A model generated the notes under the pieces. The model worked only from the letters and a program-made list of their open reading frames with translations. It was not told the DNA's origin and did no database searches. Positions 40,492-49,749 of a DNA stretch of 64,000 nucleotides are shown one piece after another. Source of the stretch: Clavibacter sp. VKM Ac-2873 (GTDB lineage Bacteria > Actinomycetota > Actinomycetes > Actinomycetales > Microbacteriaceae); assembly GCF_015351075.1 (NCBI RefSeq), contig NZ_JADKRS010000001.1, positions 1,364,001-1,428,000 on the forward strand, in the 5' to 3' direction. The position numbers were made by a program, and so were the translations under genes. Numbering within the stretch: the first letter of the stretch is position 1; the number at the start of each line of letters is the position of its first letter.

Positions 40492-41199
40492 CTAGCCGGC
40501 GGACGCCTCCGGTACGCCCGGGGCCGTGCCCGCCACGACGAGGTCGGCGCGGCCGCGGGTCCCCTCGATGAGCGCCGCGTTCGCGCCGTCCACCTCGCGG
40601 GCCCAGGCCTCCGCCGCGTCGGGCGCCCGGCCGCCCGTCGTGTGCCGGTCCACCAGGCGCGCGAACCGCTCGTCGCCCGGCGTCGCGCAGAACCACGCCT
40701 CGTCGACCTCCGCGCGGAGCTGGGCCCACGGGTCCTCGTCGACGAGCAGGTAGTTGCCCTCGATCACGACGAGGCGCGCGTCCGCCTCGACCGCGACCGC
40801 GCCGGTGACGCCCTCGTCGACGGCGCGGTCGAAGGACGGCGCGTACACGGCGTGGCCGGTCTCCGTGCGGAGGCGCCGCACCAGGGCGAGCACGCCCCAG
40901 CCGTCGAACGTGTCGATCGCGCCCTTGCGGTCGTGGCGGCCCAGCCGGTCGAGCGTCGCGTTGGCGAGGTGGAAGCCGTCCATGGGCACGTACGCGGCCG
41001 TGCCGTCGCCGGCCAGCGCGTCCACCCGCGCGACGAGGGCCCGCGCGAGGGTCGTCTTGCCGGCGCCGGGGCTGCCCGCGAGGGCGAGGATCGCGCGGCC
41101 GTCGTCGCGCACGAGCCCGAGGGCGCGGCGCGCGAGCGCGTCGAGGTCGTCGACGGGGCGAGGGGAGGGGTGCGGGCGCGCGGCCGGCTCGATGTCCAT
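40492..41199 (-). CDS. Nucleoside/nucleotide kinase family protein (P-loop)
   Basis: A 235-aa P-loop kinase related to uridine kinase/pantothenate kinase-type proteins. The Walker A motif is LAGSPGAGKTTLARAL at about residues 40-55. PMDGFHLANATLDRLG carries the substrate-binding Asp/His of the family. VIEGNYLLVDEDPW follows, and ARLVDRHTTGGRAPDAAEAW is a lid-type segment. It probably phosphorylates a small hydroxyl compound; related proteins are called putative fructose or panthothenate-like kinases without proof. It is divergent from pfkA. Confidence 0.82.
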   Translation of the reverse strand: MDIEPAARPHPSPRPVDDLDALARRALGLVRDDGRAILALAGSPGAGKTTLARALVARVDALAGDGTAAYVPMDGFHLANATLDRLGRHDRKGAIDTFDGWGVLALVRRLRTETGHAVYAPSFDRAVDEGVTGAVAVEADARLVVIEGNYLLVDEDPWAQLRAEVDEAWFCATPGDERFARLVDRHTTGGRAPDAAEAWAREVDGANAALIEGTRGRADLVVAGTAPGVPEASAG

Positions 41200-41237
41200 C
41201 CGCCCAGTCTCGCGGGACCGTGCCCCATGATGGACGT

Positions 41238-42263
41238 GTGCGCATCGGAATCCTCACCTCAGGCGGAGACTGCCCCGGACTCAACGCGGTCATCCGCGGG
41301 GCCGTGCTCAAGGGAACGACCATCCACAAGCAGGAGTTCGTGGGCTTCCGCGACGGCTGGCGGGGGGTCGTCGACGGCGACGTCATGCCGCTCGCGCGCC
41401 GCGACATCCAGGGCATCGGCAAGCAGGGCGGCACGATCCTCGGCACCAGCCGCACGAACCCGTTCGAGGGCGACGGCGGGCTGGAGCGGATCCAGGAGAA
41501 CCTCGACCGCCTCGGCATCGACGCGATCCTCGCCATCGGCGGCGAGGGCACGCTCGCGGCCGCGAAGCGCCTCACCGACGCGGGCCTGAAGATCGTCGGC
41601 GTCCCCAAGACCGTCGACAACGACCTCGACGCCACCGACTACACGTTCGGCTTCGACACCGCGGTGCAGATCGCGACCGACGCCATGGACCGCCTCCGCA
41701 CCACGGGCGACTCGCACAGCCGCTGCATGGTGGCCGAGGTCATGGGCCGGCACGTCGGCTGGATCGCGCTGCACTCCGGCATGGCCGCGGGCGCGCACGC
41801 GATCCTCATCCCCGAGCAGAAGACGAGCATGGACGAGATCATCGCCTGGGTCCGCTCGGCCTACGACCGCGGGCGCGCGCCGCTCGTCGTCGTCGCGGAG
41901 GGCTTCGTGCCCGAGCACGCGTCGGATGCGCACGGCGAGCGCGGGCTGGACGCGTTCGGCCGCCCGCGCCTCGGCGGCATCGGCGAGCAGCTCGCGCCGA
42001 TCATCGAGGAGCGCACCGGCATCGAGACCCGCGCGACGACCCTCGGCCACATCCAGCGCGGCGGCACGCCGTCGTCGTACGACCGCGTGCTCGCGACGCG
42101 CCTCGGCCTCGCCGCGGTCGACAGCGTGCGCGACGGCCACTGGGGCCGCATGGTCGCGCTCCGCGGCACCGACATCGTGCACGTCGGCTTCGAGGAGGCG
42201 CTCGGCCGCCTCAAGACCGTGCCGCAGCACCGCTACGACGAGGCCGCGATCCTCTTCGGCTGA
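41238..42263 (+). CDS. pfkA: 6-phosphofructokinase
   Basis: A 341-aa glycolytic enzyme that phosphorylates fructose 6-phosphate. The motifs are GILTSGGDCPGLNAVIRG, IGGEGTLAAAKRL, GVPKTVDNDLDATDYTFGFDTA and GHIQRGGTPSSYDRV. GGEGT keeps the Gly usual in ATP-dependent enzymes, while PKTVDND is the variant seen in actinobacterial group III and PPi-type enzymes, so the donor is probably ATP but should not be assumed. GTG 41238 is chosen because the family starts directly at the first beta strand. Confidence 0.93.
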   Translation: MRIGILTSGGDCPGLNAVIRGAVLKGTTIHKQEFVGFRDGWRGVVDGDVMPLARRDIQGIGKQGGTILGTSRTNPFEGDGGLERIQENLDRLGIDAILAIGGEGTLAAAKRLTDAGLKIVGVPKTVDNDLDATDYTFGFDTAVQIATDAMDRLRTTGDSHSRCMVAEVMGRHVGWIALHSGMAAGAHAILIPEQKTSMDEIIAWVRSAYDRGRAPLVVVAEGFVPEHASDAHGERGLDAFGRPRLGGIGEQLAPIIEERTGIETRATTLGHIQRGGTPSSYDRVLATRLGLAAVDSVRDGHWGRMVALRGTDIVHVGFEEALGRLKTVPQHRYDEAAILFG

Positions 42264-42310
42264 TCCCGGCGGGCGGCGGCCGTGCGTCGCGCCGGGCCGG
42301 GCCCCGGGCG

Positions 42311-42316
42311 TAGCGT
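42311..42316 (+). promoter_or_regulatory. -10 hexamer TAGCGT of the AcuI/YhdH-like gene, leaderless spacing
   Basis: TAGCGT is followed by 6 nt and ATG 42323. Confidence 0.45.
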
Positions 42317-42322
42317 GACGGC

Positions 42323-43348
42323 ATGACGTACCGCGCGCTCGTGGCCGAGCAGACCGTCGCCGACGACGGCACGACAGGCATCGGGGTCGCGCTGCGCGAC
42401 CTCCCCGACGATCGGGCGACGGGCGGTGCGGCCGGCCCCGGCGTCGGCGAGGTCGCGCTCGACGTCCTCTTCTCGAGCGTCAACTACAAGGACGGCATGC
42501 TGCTCGGCGGCCGCCCGGGCATCGCGCGCACGAGTCCGCTGGTGGCCGGCATCGACGCGGTCGGCACCGTCGCGGCGAGCGGATCCGACGCCGTCGCCCC
42601 CGGCGACCTCGTCGTGATGAACGGCGCCGGCCTCGGCGAGAGCCGCGACGGCGGGCTGGCCGAGCGCGTGCGCGTCCCGGCCGCATCCCTCGTGCGCGTC
42701 CCCGACGGCATCTCCGCGGTACGCGCCGCCGCCATCGGCACCGCCGGCTTCACGGCGATGCTCTCGGTGCTCGCGCTCGAGCGCGGTGGCGTGGAGCCCG
42801 GATCCGGCGACGTGCTCGTCACCGGCGCGGGCGGCGGGGTCGGATCCATCGCCGTCGCCCTCCTCGCGCGCCTCGGCCACCGCGTGGTCGCCTCGACCGG
42901 CCGCGTCGACGAGCTCGGCGACCGGCTGCGCGCGCTCGGCGCCGCCGACGTCATCGACCGCGCCGAGCTGGGCGAGCCCGGCAAGCCGCTGCAGCGCATC
43001 CGCTGGGCGGGGGCCGTCGACAGCGTCGGCAGCGCCACCCTGGCCAACGTCCTGGCGCAGACCCGATGGGGCGGCGTCGTCACGGCCGCCGGCCTCGCGC
43101 AGGGGCCGGACCTGCCGGGCACGGTCCTCCCCTTCATCCTCCGCGCCGTCACGCTCGCGGGCATCAACTCGGTCGAGGCGCCGGCCGCGCTCCGGCAAGA
43201 GGCGTGGGCGCGGCTCGCCGCCGACCTCGACCCGGCGCTCCTCGACTCCCTCACGACGACGGTGCCGCTGGACGGCGCGATCGCCGCCGGCGAGCGGATC
43301 CTCGCGGGCACGTCGAGCGGACGCGTCGTGGTGGACGTCCGCGCCTGA
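42323..43348 (+). CDS. MDR oxidoreductase of the YhdH/AcuI (acrylyl-CoA reductase) family
   Basis: A 341-aa zinc-free medium-chain dehydrogenase/reductase. YhdH-type signatures are VLFSSVNYKDGMLLGGRPGIARTSPLVAGIDAVG, FTAMLSVLALERGG, the NADPH-binding VLVTGAGGGVGSIAVALLARLGHRVVASTGR, WGGVVTAAGLAQGPDLPGTVLPFILRAVTLAGINSV and the terminal GRVVVDV. YhdH/AcuI reduces acrylyl-CoA or related unsaturated substrates with NADPH. No acrylate or DMSP genes are nearby. Confidence 0.9.
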   Translation: MTYRALVAEQTVADDGTTGIGVALRDLPDDRATGGAAGPGVGEVALDVLFSSVNYKDGMLLGGRPGIARTSPLVAGIDAVGTVAASGSDAVAPGDLVVMNGAGLGESRDGGLAERVRVPAASLVRVPDGISAVRAAAIGTAGFTAMLSVLALERGGVEPGSGDVLVTGAGGGVGSIAVALLARLGHRVVASTGRVDELGDRLRALGAADVIDRAELGEPGKPLQRIRWAGAVDSVGSATLANVLAQTRWGGVVTAAGLAQGPDLPGTVLPFILRAVTLAGINSVEAPAALRQEAWARLAADLDPALLDSLTTTVPLDGAIAAGERILAGTSSGRVVVDVRA

Positions 43349-43440
43349 CCGCTCGGCGCGTACCTACCACGGCACCGGCGCGACCCCCGCCCGCGCTAGC
43401 CTGGGCCCGACGCGGCACGGTGCCGCCGGAGTGAGGGATC

Positions 43441-43833
43441 ATGACCGCTGTCGCCACCACCGGCACCATCTTCGTCGGACTCGCGGCGCTGCTGCACGCG
43501 TTCTTCTTCCTCCTCGAGAGCGTCTGGTTCGAGAAGCCGTTCGCCTGGAAGCGCTTCGGCGTCGCCGACCAGGAGAAGGCGCTCATCATCAAGCCGTGGG
43601 CGTACAACCAGGGCTTCTACAACCTCTTCCTCGCGCTCGGCGCCGGCCTCGGGCTGATCCTCTACTTCGTCGGCAACGTGCCCGCCGGCCTCACGCTCGT
43701 GCTGTTCACGACCGCGTGCATGGTGCTGGCCTCGATCATCATCGCGAGCACGGGCAAGAAGTACCTCATCCCGGCGCTCGTCCAGGGCGTGCCGCCGCTG
43801 CTCGGCCTCGTCTTCTTCGCCGCCGCCTCCTGA
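43441..43833 (+). CDS. DUF1304 family membrane protein
   Basis: A 130-aa inner-membrane protein with four helices. The family pattern is clear: ALLHAFFFLLESVWFEKPFAWKRFGV, KPWAYNQGFYNLFLALGAGLGLI and a C-terminal VQGVPPLLGLVFFA. Function is unknown. A gagtgaggg site precedes ATG 43441. The 78 bp after it contains the iron box of the next gene. Confidence 0.9.
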   Translation: MTAVATTGTIFVGLAALLHAFFFLLESVWFEKPFAWKRFGVADQEKALIIKPWAYNQGFYNLFLALGAGLGLILYFVGNVPAGLTLVLFTTACMVLASIIIASTGKKYLIPALVQGVPPLLGLVFFAAAS

Positions 43834-43889
43834 GGCGCGGCCGGCCGGCCCCGATCGTGACCGCCGCCCCCTTCCGCGCGAGCGGCAGA

Positions 43890-43908
43890 TGAGGTTAGGC
43901 TCACCTAC
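43890..43908. promoter_or_regulatory. DtxR/IdeR-type iron box upstream of the haem oxygenase-like gene
   Basis: TGAGGTTAGGCTCACCTAC matches the 19-bp DtxR/IdeR consensus (TTAGGTTAGGCTAACCTAA, as I recall it) at 16 of 19 positions. It overlaps a -10-like TAGGCT (43896-43901) and ends 3 nt before ATG 43912, so iron-bound IdeR would block initiation and the gene should be switched on by iron shortage. Confidence 0.75.
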
Positions 43909-43911
43909 ATC

Positions 43912-44571
43912 ATGACCGTCGTCTCCCTCACCGAGGCCCTCCGCGACCGGGCACGACCGCGCGCCGAGACGCCGGACGCCGACGACTTCATGACCGCCCT
44001 CGTCACCGGACGCGGCTGCCGCGACGACTACGTCGCCCTCGTCGCCCAGCACTACTTCATCTACCGCGCCATCGAGGCCGCGACCGAGCGCATGGCGGCG
44101 GATCCCGTGGCCGCGCGCTTCATCAGCCCCCGCCTCACGCGCCTGCCCGCCATCGAGGCTGACCTCGACTTCCTCGTCGGGCCCGACTGGCGCGACGTCG
44201 TGCGGCCGCTCGCGAGCACCGCCGCGTACGTCGAGCGGATCGAGCGGGTCGCCTCGGTCTGGGTCGGCGGCTTCGTCGCGCACCACTACACGCGCTACCT
44301 CGGCGACCTGTCGGGCGGTCGGCTCCTGCGCTCGCTCCTGCAGCGCCAGTTCGGCTTCGACACCAACGGCGTCGGCCTGTACCTCTTCGCGGAGATCGCG
44401 GAGCCGCGGCGCTTCTGCGGCACCTACCGGGAGGCGCTGGACCAGGCGCCGTGGGACGACGACGAACGGGCCCGCGTCGTCGCCGAGGTCGAGCACGCGT
44501 ACCGGCTCACCACGGACGTGTTCGCGGAGCTCGCCCGCGGCCGCACCGCCTCCCCCCTCCGCCGGGCTTGA
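43912..44571 (+). CDS. Haem oxygenase family protein (HmuO-like) lacking the usual proximal His
   Basis: A 219-aa helical protein homologous to HmuO. The distal-helix signature is intact (GGFVAHHYTRYLGDLSGGRLLRSLLQRQFGF), as are RAIEAATERMAADP and AYVERIERVASVWVGG. At the N-terminus, where HmuO has TAQAHEKAE with the haem-ligand His20, this protein reads RARPRAETPDADDFM. The ligand position is Arg15, and the first His in the chain is His47. Activity with a different ligand, or haem binding only, is possible. The iron box directly upstream argues for a role in getting iron from haem. Confidence 0.8.
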   Translation: MTVVSLTEALRDRARPRAETPDADDFMTALVTGRGCRDDYVALVAQHYFIYRAIEAATERMAADPVAARFISPRLTRLPAIEADLDFLVGPDWRDVVRPLASTAAYVERIERVASVWVGGFVAHHYTRYLGDLSGGRLLRSLLQRQFGFDTNGVGLYLFAEIAEPRRFCGTYREALDQAPWDDDERARVVAEVEHAYRLTTDVFAELARGRTASPLRRA

Positions 44572-44642
44572 TCCTCCCTCCCGTCGCCCGCCGGCCCCCG
44601 AGCGTCCACCCGGCCGGCCGGTCGGGCGTCCGAGGCCGGGCA

Positions 44643-44648
44643 TAGGCT
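44643..44648 (+). promoter_or_regulatory. -10 hexamer TAGGCT of the nuclease gene, leaderless spacing
   Basis: TAGGCT is followed by 6 nt and ATG 44655. Confidence 0.45.
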
Positions 44649-44654
44649 CCGGGC

Positions 44655-45476
44655 ATGGACGGCTACGACCTCGACTTCCTGCCCATCGCCCTCCCGCTGC
44701 CGGAGGCCCCGGCCGACGCGCGGCCCGTGCGGCTCGACTACCTGCACTTCACCGTGCTCATGGACACCGACCGGCGCCTCGCGGCCCTCACCGCCGTGAA
44801 CATCGACGGCGCCCGCCTCGTCGACGTGGAGCGCTCCGACGACTGGCACCTGGATCCGCGCCTGCACGAGGAGCAGCAGTGCGGCCCCGAGCTGTACGCG
44901 CGCAACGACATCGACCGCGGGCACCTGGTGCGGCGGCGGGATCCGGTATGGGGCGACATCGCGGAGGCCGCCCGCGCGAGCGCCGACACCTTCGTCTACA
45001 CGAACGCGGCCCCGCAGGCCGCGGAGTTCAACCAGTCCAAGGAGCTGTGGCTCGGCCTCGAGGACTACGTGCTCGACAACGCCGACCTCGGCGACCGGCG
45101 CATGACGGTGCTCACCGGCCCCGTCTTCTCGGATGACGACCCCGTGTACCGCGGCGTGCGGATCCCGCTCATGTTCTGGAAGATCGCGGCCTGGGTCTCG
45201 GGCGACCGGCTCGCGGCCACGGCCTACCTGCTCGACCAGGCGCCGGAGCTCGGCGACCTCGACCGCGCGACCGCGACGGCGGAGGCGCCCGAGCTCGGGC
45301 CGTACCGCACCTACCAGGTCGCCGTCGCGGAGATCGGCGCGCTCACGGGCTACGACGTGGCGCAGCTCGCCGCGGCCGACCGGCTCGGCGTGCCGGCGAC
45401 GGCACGCCAGGGCACTCCGGCGGACGGCCGCGACGGCTGGGTCGAGCTGGAGCGGTTCGCGGCGATCACGCTCTGA
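44655..45476 (+). CDS. DNA/RNA non-specific endonuclease (NUC family)
   Basis: A 273-aa beta-beta-alpha-metal nuclease. The active site DRGHLVRRRDPVWG (Asp-Arg-Gly-His) lies at about residues 97-110. The Mg-binding Asn in FVYTNAAPQAAEFNQSKELWLGLEDYV follows at about 115-140, then VLTGPVFSDDDPVYRGVRIP. No signal peptide is visible at the chosen ATG 44655, which is unusual because most relatives are secreted. It may be cytoplasmic or exported by another route. It ends 19 bp before the convergent hemL gene. Confidence 0.88.
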   Translation: MDGYDLDFLPIALPLPEAPADARPVRLDYLHFTVLMDTDRRLAALTAVNIDGARLVDVERSDDWHLDPRLHEEQQCGPELYARNDIDRGHLVRRRDPVWGDIAEAARASADTFVYTNAAPQAAEFNQSKELWLGLEDYVLDNADLGDRRMTVLTGPVFSDDDPVYRGVRIPLMFWKIAAWVSGDRLAATAYLLDQAPELGDLDRATATAEAPELGPYRTYQVAVAEIGALTGYDVAQLAAADRLGVPATARQGTPADGRDGWVELERFAAITL

Positions 45477-45495
45477 CCGTGCACGCGGGCGGCGC

Positions 45496-46863
45496 CTACG
45501 CGGGCGGGGTCGCCGCGGCGGCCGCGCGGGCGGCGGCCGGGAGGGCGCGGATCACGCGGTCGAGCGACGCCTCGTCCATGGCGGCCGAGACGAACCAGGC
45601 CTCGAAGACCGACGGCGGCAGGCTGACGCCCTGGTCGAGCATGGAGTGGAAGAAGGCGGGGTAGCGCCAGGTCTCCTGCGCCTGCACGGTCGCGTAGTCG
45701 GTGATCCCGTGCTCGGGCGGCGTGCCGAACGTGAAGCTGAAGAGGCTCCCGGCCCGCTGCACCGAGTAGGCGAGGCCCGCGCGGTCGAAGGCGAGCTGCA
45801 CCGCGTAGATGAGGATGTCGGCGGCGATGTCGAGCGCGCGGTACACGTCGTCGTCCGCGAGGCGGAGGGTCGTGAGGCCCGCGGCGACCGCGACCGGGTT
45901 CCCGGACAGCGTGCCCGCCTGGTAGACGGGGCCGAGGGGCGCGAGGTGGTCCATCACGTCGGCCCGGCCGCCGAGCGCGGCGACGGGGAGGCCGCCGCCG
46001 ATGACCTTGCCGTACGTGACGAGGTCGGGGGTCCAGGCGTCGGGGTGGTCGGCCGCGAGCCCGGCGTTGTCGAGGCCCCAGTAGCCGGCGGGGTGCACGC
46101 GGAAGCCCGTGAGCACCTCGTCGGAGATGAGGAGGGATCCGTTGTCGTGGGCGATGCGCGCGAGCTCGGCGGTGAAGCCGGGCAGCGGCGGCACGACGCC
46201 CATGTTCGCGGCGGCGGCCTCGGTGATCACGGCGGCGATGCGCGGCCCGTGCTCCGCGAAGACGGCGCGCACGGCATCGAGGTCGTTGTAGGGCACGACG
46301 ACGGTCTGCGCGGCGATGGCCTCGGGGATCCCCGCGGAACCGGGCAGCGCGAGCGTGGCGACGCCGGAGCCCGCCTCGGCGAGGAGGCTGTCGGAGTGGC
46401 CGTGGTAGTGGCCGGCGAACTTCACGAGGAGGTCGCGGCCCGTGAAGCCGCGCGCGAGGCGGATCGCGGTCATGGTGGCCTCGGTGCCGGTGGACACGAG
46501 GCGGAGCTTCTCGATGGGGCGACGGTCCGGGGATCCGTCGACGCCCGCGACGCGCACGCGCTCCGTGACGAGCTCGGCGAGCTCCGTCTCCGCGGGCGTC
46601 GTCGCGCCGAAGCCGAGGCCGAGGGCGGCGGCGTCCTGCACCGCCTTCACGACCTCGGGGCGGGCGTGGCCGAGGATCGCGGGGCCCCACGAGTTGACGA
46701 GGTCGACGTACTCGACGCCGTCGGCGTCGGTCACGTAGGGGCCTGCGGCCTTCACCATCATGCGGGGCGTGCCGCCGACGGAGCCGAAGGCCCGGACGGG
46801 CGAGTTCACGCCGCCCGGGATGACGTCGCGTGCGCGGTCGAAGAGGTCCTGGGAGTGGGTCAC
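45496..46863 (-). CDS. hemL: Glutamate-1-semialdehyde 2,1-aminomutase
   Basis: A 455-aa PLP enzyme that makes 5-aminolevulinate. Signatures are [100 protein letters not shown] and the PLP Lys in [19 protein letters not shown] 46863 matches the family start (SQDLFDRAR). It is the last gene of the minus-strand hem run, 86 bp after hemB. HemA at 57995 supplies its substrate. The C-terminus is Ala-rich. Confidence 0.95.
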   Translation of the reverse strand: MTHSQDLFDRARDVIPGGVNSPVRAFGSVGGTPRMMVKAAGPYVTDADGVEYVDLVNSWGPAILGHARPEVVKAVQDAAALGLGFGATTPAETELAELVTERVRVAGVDGSPDRRPIEKLRLVSTGTEATMTAIRLARGFTGRDLLVKFAGHYHGHSDSLLAEAGSGVATLALPGSAGIPEAIAAQTVVVPYNDLDAVRAVFAEHGPRIAAVITEAAAANMGVVPPLPGFTAELARIAHDNGSLLISDEVLTGFRVHPAGYWGLDNAGLAADHPDAWTPDLVTYGKVIGGGLPVAALGGRADVMDHLAPLGPVYQAGTLSGNPVAVAAGLTTLRLADDDVYRALDIAADILIYAVQLAFDRAGLAYSVQRAGSLFSFTFGTPPEHGITDYATVQAQETWRYPAFFHSMLDQGVSLPPSVFEAWFVSAAMDEASLDRVIRALPAAARAAAAATPPA

Positions 46864-46949
46864 GGTGATGTCCTTCGGTGCCGGGCGGGGAACCGCTCGG
46901 AATGCGGGCCGGATGCGGGTCCGGCGATGAGGTGGGGCGGCGGCGCGGC

Positions 46950-47930
46950 TCAGCGCCGGGCGAGGCGCTGGGCGAGCTCGACGGCCCAGTAGGTGAGGAC
47001 CGCGTCGGCGCCGGCGCGCGTGATGCCGAGGACGCTCTCCTCGATGGCGCGCTCGCGGTCGATCCACCCGTTCTGCGCGGCGGCCTCGATCATCGCGTAC
47101 TCGCCGGAGATCTGGTACGCCCACACGGGCACGCTGCTGGTCGCGGCGACGTCGGCGAGGATGTCGAGGTAGCTCATCGCGGGCTTGACCATGACGACGT
47201 CGGCGCCCTCCTCGATGTCGAGCTCCACCTCGCGCAGCGCCTCGCGGCGGTTGCCGTTGTCCATCTGGTAGGTGCGGCGGTCGCCGACCAGCTGCGAGTC
47301 GACGGCCTCGCGGAACGGCCCGTAGAAGGCGCTGGCGTACTTGGCGGCGTAGGCGAGGATCGCGACGTCGTGGTGCCCGGCGTCGTCGAGGGCCTCGCGC
47401 ACGGCGGCGACCTGGCCGTCCATCATGCCGCTGAGGCCGAGCAGGTGGGATCCCGCCTCCGCCTGGGCGAGGCCCATCGCGCGGTAGCGGTCGAGGGTGC
47501 GGTCGTTGTCGACCACGCCGTGGGCGTCGAGCACGCCGCAGTGGCCGTGGTCGGTGAACTCGTCGAGGCACAGGTCGGTCTGGACGACGAGCGCGTCGCC
47601 CACCTCCTCGATCGCCACGCGCGTGGCGACGTTGAGGATCCCGTCGGGGTCGCTCGCGCCGGAGCCCTCGGCGTCGCGCACGGAGGGGACGCCGAACAGC
47701 ATCACGCCGCCGATGCCCGCCTCGGCGGCCTCGACGAGCGCGCGGCGCAGGCTGTCGAGCGAGTGCTGGGAGACGCCGGGCATCGACGTGATGGGCGACG
47801 CCTCCGTGAGGCCCTCGCGCACGAACATCGGCAGCACGAGGTCGGCCGCGTGCAGGCGCGTCTCCGCCGTGAGCCGGCGCATCGCCGGGGAGGTGCGGAG
47901 GCGGCGCGGGCGGTAGTACGGGGAGGTCAT
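46950..47930 (-). CDS. hemB: Delta-aminolevulinic acid dehydratase (porphobilinogen synthase)
   Basis: A 326-aa enzyme that condenses two 5-aminolevulinates. [27 protein letters not shown], the Schiff-base lysines in [17 protein letters not shown] and [13 protein letters not shown], and [13 protein letters not shown] are all canonical. [18 protein letters not shown] holds two Cys and one His but not the complete three-Cys zinc set, so a Mg-type or mixed site is likely. ATG 47930 overlaps the hemD stop (ATGA). Confidence 0.95.
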   Translation of the reverse strand: MTSPYYRPRRLRTSPAMRRLTAETRLHAADLVLPMFVREGLTEASPITSMPGVSQHSLDSLRRALVEAAEAGIGGVMLFGVPSVRDAEGSGASDPDGILNVATRVAIEEVGDALVVQTDLCLDEFTDHGHCGVLDAHGVVDNDRTLDRYRAMGLAQAEAGSHLLGLSGMMDGQVAAVREALDDAGHHDVAILAYAAKYASAFYGPFREAVDSQLVGDRRTYQMDNGNRREALREVELDIEEGADVVMVKPAMSYLDILADVAATSSVPVWAYQISGEYAMIEAAAQNGWIDRERAIEESVLGITRAGADAVLTYWAVELAQRLARR

Positions 47931-48766
47931 TCGGTGGTGCTCCGATCGAGGAGGTCGGCGAGGCCGGTGAGCCCCGCCGTGTCGGCGCGCGGCTCCTCGT
48001 GGCGGGCGATCTCGACCAGCGACTGGATGAGCGACGCGGCCGAGCGCTCGGAGGCGACCACGTCGACGCGCACGCCGGAGCGGCGCGCGTCCTTCGCGGT
48101 GCGCGGGCCGATGCAGGCGATGAGCACGCCGTCGGGCACGTCGCCCAGCTGCTCGTGCACCTGCTCGGCGACGCTGCCCGACGTGACGAGGATGGCGCGG
48201 ACGCGGCCCGAGGTCACGTCCTCGCGGATCCGGTCGCTGACGGGCACGCCGACGGTGCGGTACGCGACGACCGAGCGGACGTCGTGCCCGCGCGCGATGA
48301 GCCCGTCGGTGAGCGTCGGCTTCGCGATCTCGGAGCGGAGCGTGAGCACGCGGCGGAGCGGGGATCCGGCGGCCATCTCCGTCCACTCCTCGAGGAGCGC
48401 GGTGGCCGAGGAGTCGATGGACGGCACGAAGTCGACCGTGTAGCCCGCCGCCACGAGCGCGGCGGCCGTGGTCTCGCCGACGGCCGCGATGCGCGTGCCC
48501 TCGGGCACGACCGCGCGATGCGAGGACAGCACGTCGACCGTGGTGGCGCTCGTGACGGTGAGCCAGTCGAAGGATCCCGCGGCGAGGTCGGCGAGCGCCG
48601 ACTCGAGCGCCTGCGCGTCCTGCGTCGCGGCGAAGTTGATCATGGGCGCGACGACGGGCGTGGCGCCCTGCGCGCGGAGGTCGTACGCGACCCCGTCGCC
48701 CCACGGTCCGCCGCGGGGCACGAGCACGCGCCAGCCCTTCAGGGGCTTCTGGTCTGTCGAGGTCAT
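47927..48766 (-). CDS. hemD: Uroporphyrinogen-III synthase
   Basis: A 279-aa enzyme that cyclises hydroxymethylbilane with inversion of ring D. Sequence conservation in this family is low. The assignment rests on [68 protein letters not shown] and [23 protein letters not shown], together with its position between hemC and hemB with ATGA overlaps at both ends. Confidence 0.93.
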   Translation of the reverse strand: MTSTDQKPLKGWRVLVPRGGPWGDGVAYDLRAQGATPVVAPMINFAATQDAQALESALADLAAGSFDWLTVTSATTVDVLSSHRAVVPEGTRIAAVGETTAAALVAAGYTVDFVPSIDSSATALLEEWTEMAAGSPLRRVLTLRSEIAKPTLTDGLIARGHDVRSVVAYRTVGVPVSDRIREDVTSGRVRAILVTSGSVAEQVHEQLGDVPDGVLIACIGPRTAKDARRSGVRVDVVASERSAASLIQSLVEIARHEEPRADTAGLTGLADLLDRSTTE

Positions 48767-49749
48767 CGGGTCCCTCCCAGCGGCGCGAGATCGGCCGCTC
48801 CGGCGTCGAGGAGCTCGCGGGACACGGGCCCCGAGAGCGCGGAGGCGGATGCGCCCAGCTGGGCGAGGTCGAGCCCCGCGGTGTCGAGCTCGTGGCTCGC
48901 GGCCATGCGCTGCGTGCCGTCGGGTCGGTAGACCACGGCGGTGAGGGCGAGGCGGGCGCTCGTGACGGTGGCCCAGGCGCCGATGGGCGCCGCGCACCCG
49001 GCCTCGAGCGCGGCGAGCACGCCGCGCTCCGCGAGGACGGCGGCGTGGGTGAACGGGTCATCGACGGCCTCCACGGCGCGGCCGACGACCGAGTGCGTCT
49101 CGGCGTCCTCCGTGCGGATCTCGAGGGCCAGCGCGCCCTGTCCGGGGGCGGTGGGCCAGCGGTCGAGCTCGAGGTGCTCGGTGGCGGCGTCGATGCGGTC
49201 GATGCGCTCGAGGCCCGCGGCGGCGAGCACCACGGCGTCGAGGTCGCCCGCCGTCACGCGGGAGAGCCGCGTGTCGATGTTGCCGCGGATGTCGACCACG
49301 TCGAGGTCCGGGCGCTCGGCGAGGATCTGCGCGCGACGGCGCGGGGATCCGGTGCCGACGCGGGCACCGCGCGGCAGGGTCGCGAGCGTGAGGCCGTCGC
49401 GCGCGCAGAGCACGTCGCGCGGATCCTCCCGCGCCGGCACCGACGCGACGGTCAGTCCCGCGTAGGGCGCGGTCGGCAGGTCCTTGAGCGAGTGGACCAC
49501 GAGGTCGCACTCGCCGCGGAGGAGCGACTCCCGGAGCGCGCTGGCGAACACGCCCGTGCCGCCGAGGCTCGACAGGGACTCGCGCGACGTGTCGCCGTGC
49601 GTGGTCACGGGCACGAGCTCGACCTCGAGTCCCGACGCGTCGGTGATCTCCGCGGCGATCGCCCGCGTCTGGGCCAGGGCGAGCGCGCTCCCCCGGGTCC
49701 CGATGCGGAGCGTCGTCGCCGGAGCCGACGTCGTGGGACCGTCCGTCAC
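48763..49749 (-). CDS. hemC: Hydroxymethylbilane synthase (porphobilinogen deaminase)
   Basis: A 328-aa enzyme that polymerises four porphobilinogens. [33 protein letters not shown], the catalytic Asp in that stretch, [41 protein letters not shown] and the dipyrromethane-cofactor Cys in [14 protein letters not shown] are present. GTG 49749 overlaps the hemH stop (GTGA); the stop overlaps the hemD start. Confidence 0.95.
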   Translation of the reverse strand: MTDGPTTSAPATTLRIGTRGSALALAQTRAIAAEITDASGLEVELVPVTTHGDTSRESLSSLGGTGVFASALRESLLRGECDLVVHSLKDLPTAPYAGLTVASVPAREDPRDVLCARDGLTLATLPRGARVGTGSPRRRAQILAERPDLDVVDIRGNIDTRLSRVTAGDLDAVVLAAAGLERIDRIDAATEHLELDRWPTAPGQGALALEIRTEDAETHSVVGRAVEAVDDPFTHAAVLAERGVLAALEAGCAAPIGAWATVTSARLALTAVVYRPDGTQRMAASHELDTAGLDLAQLGASASALSGPVSRELLDAGAADLAPLGGTR

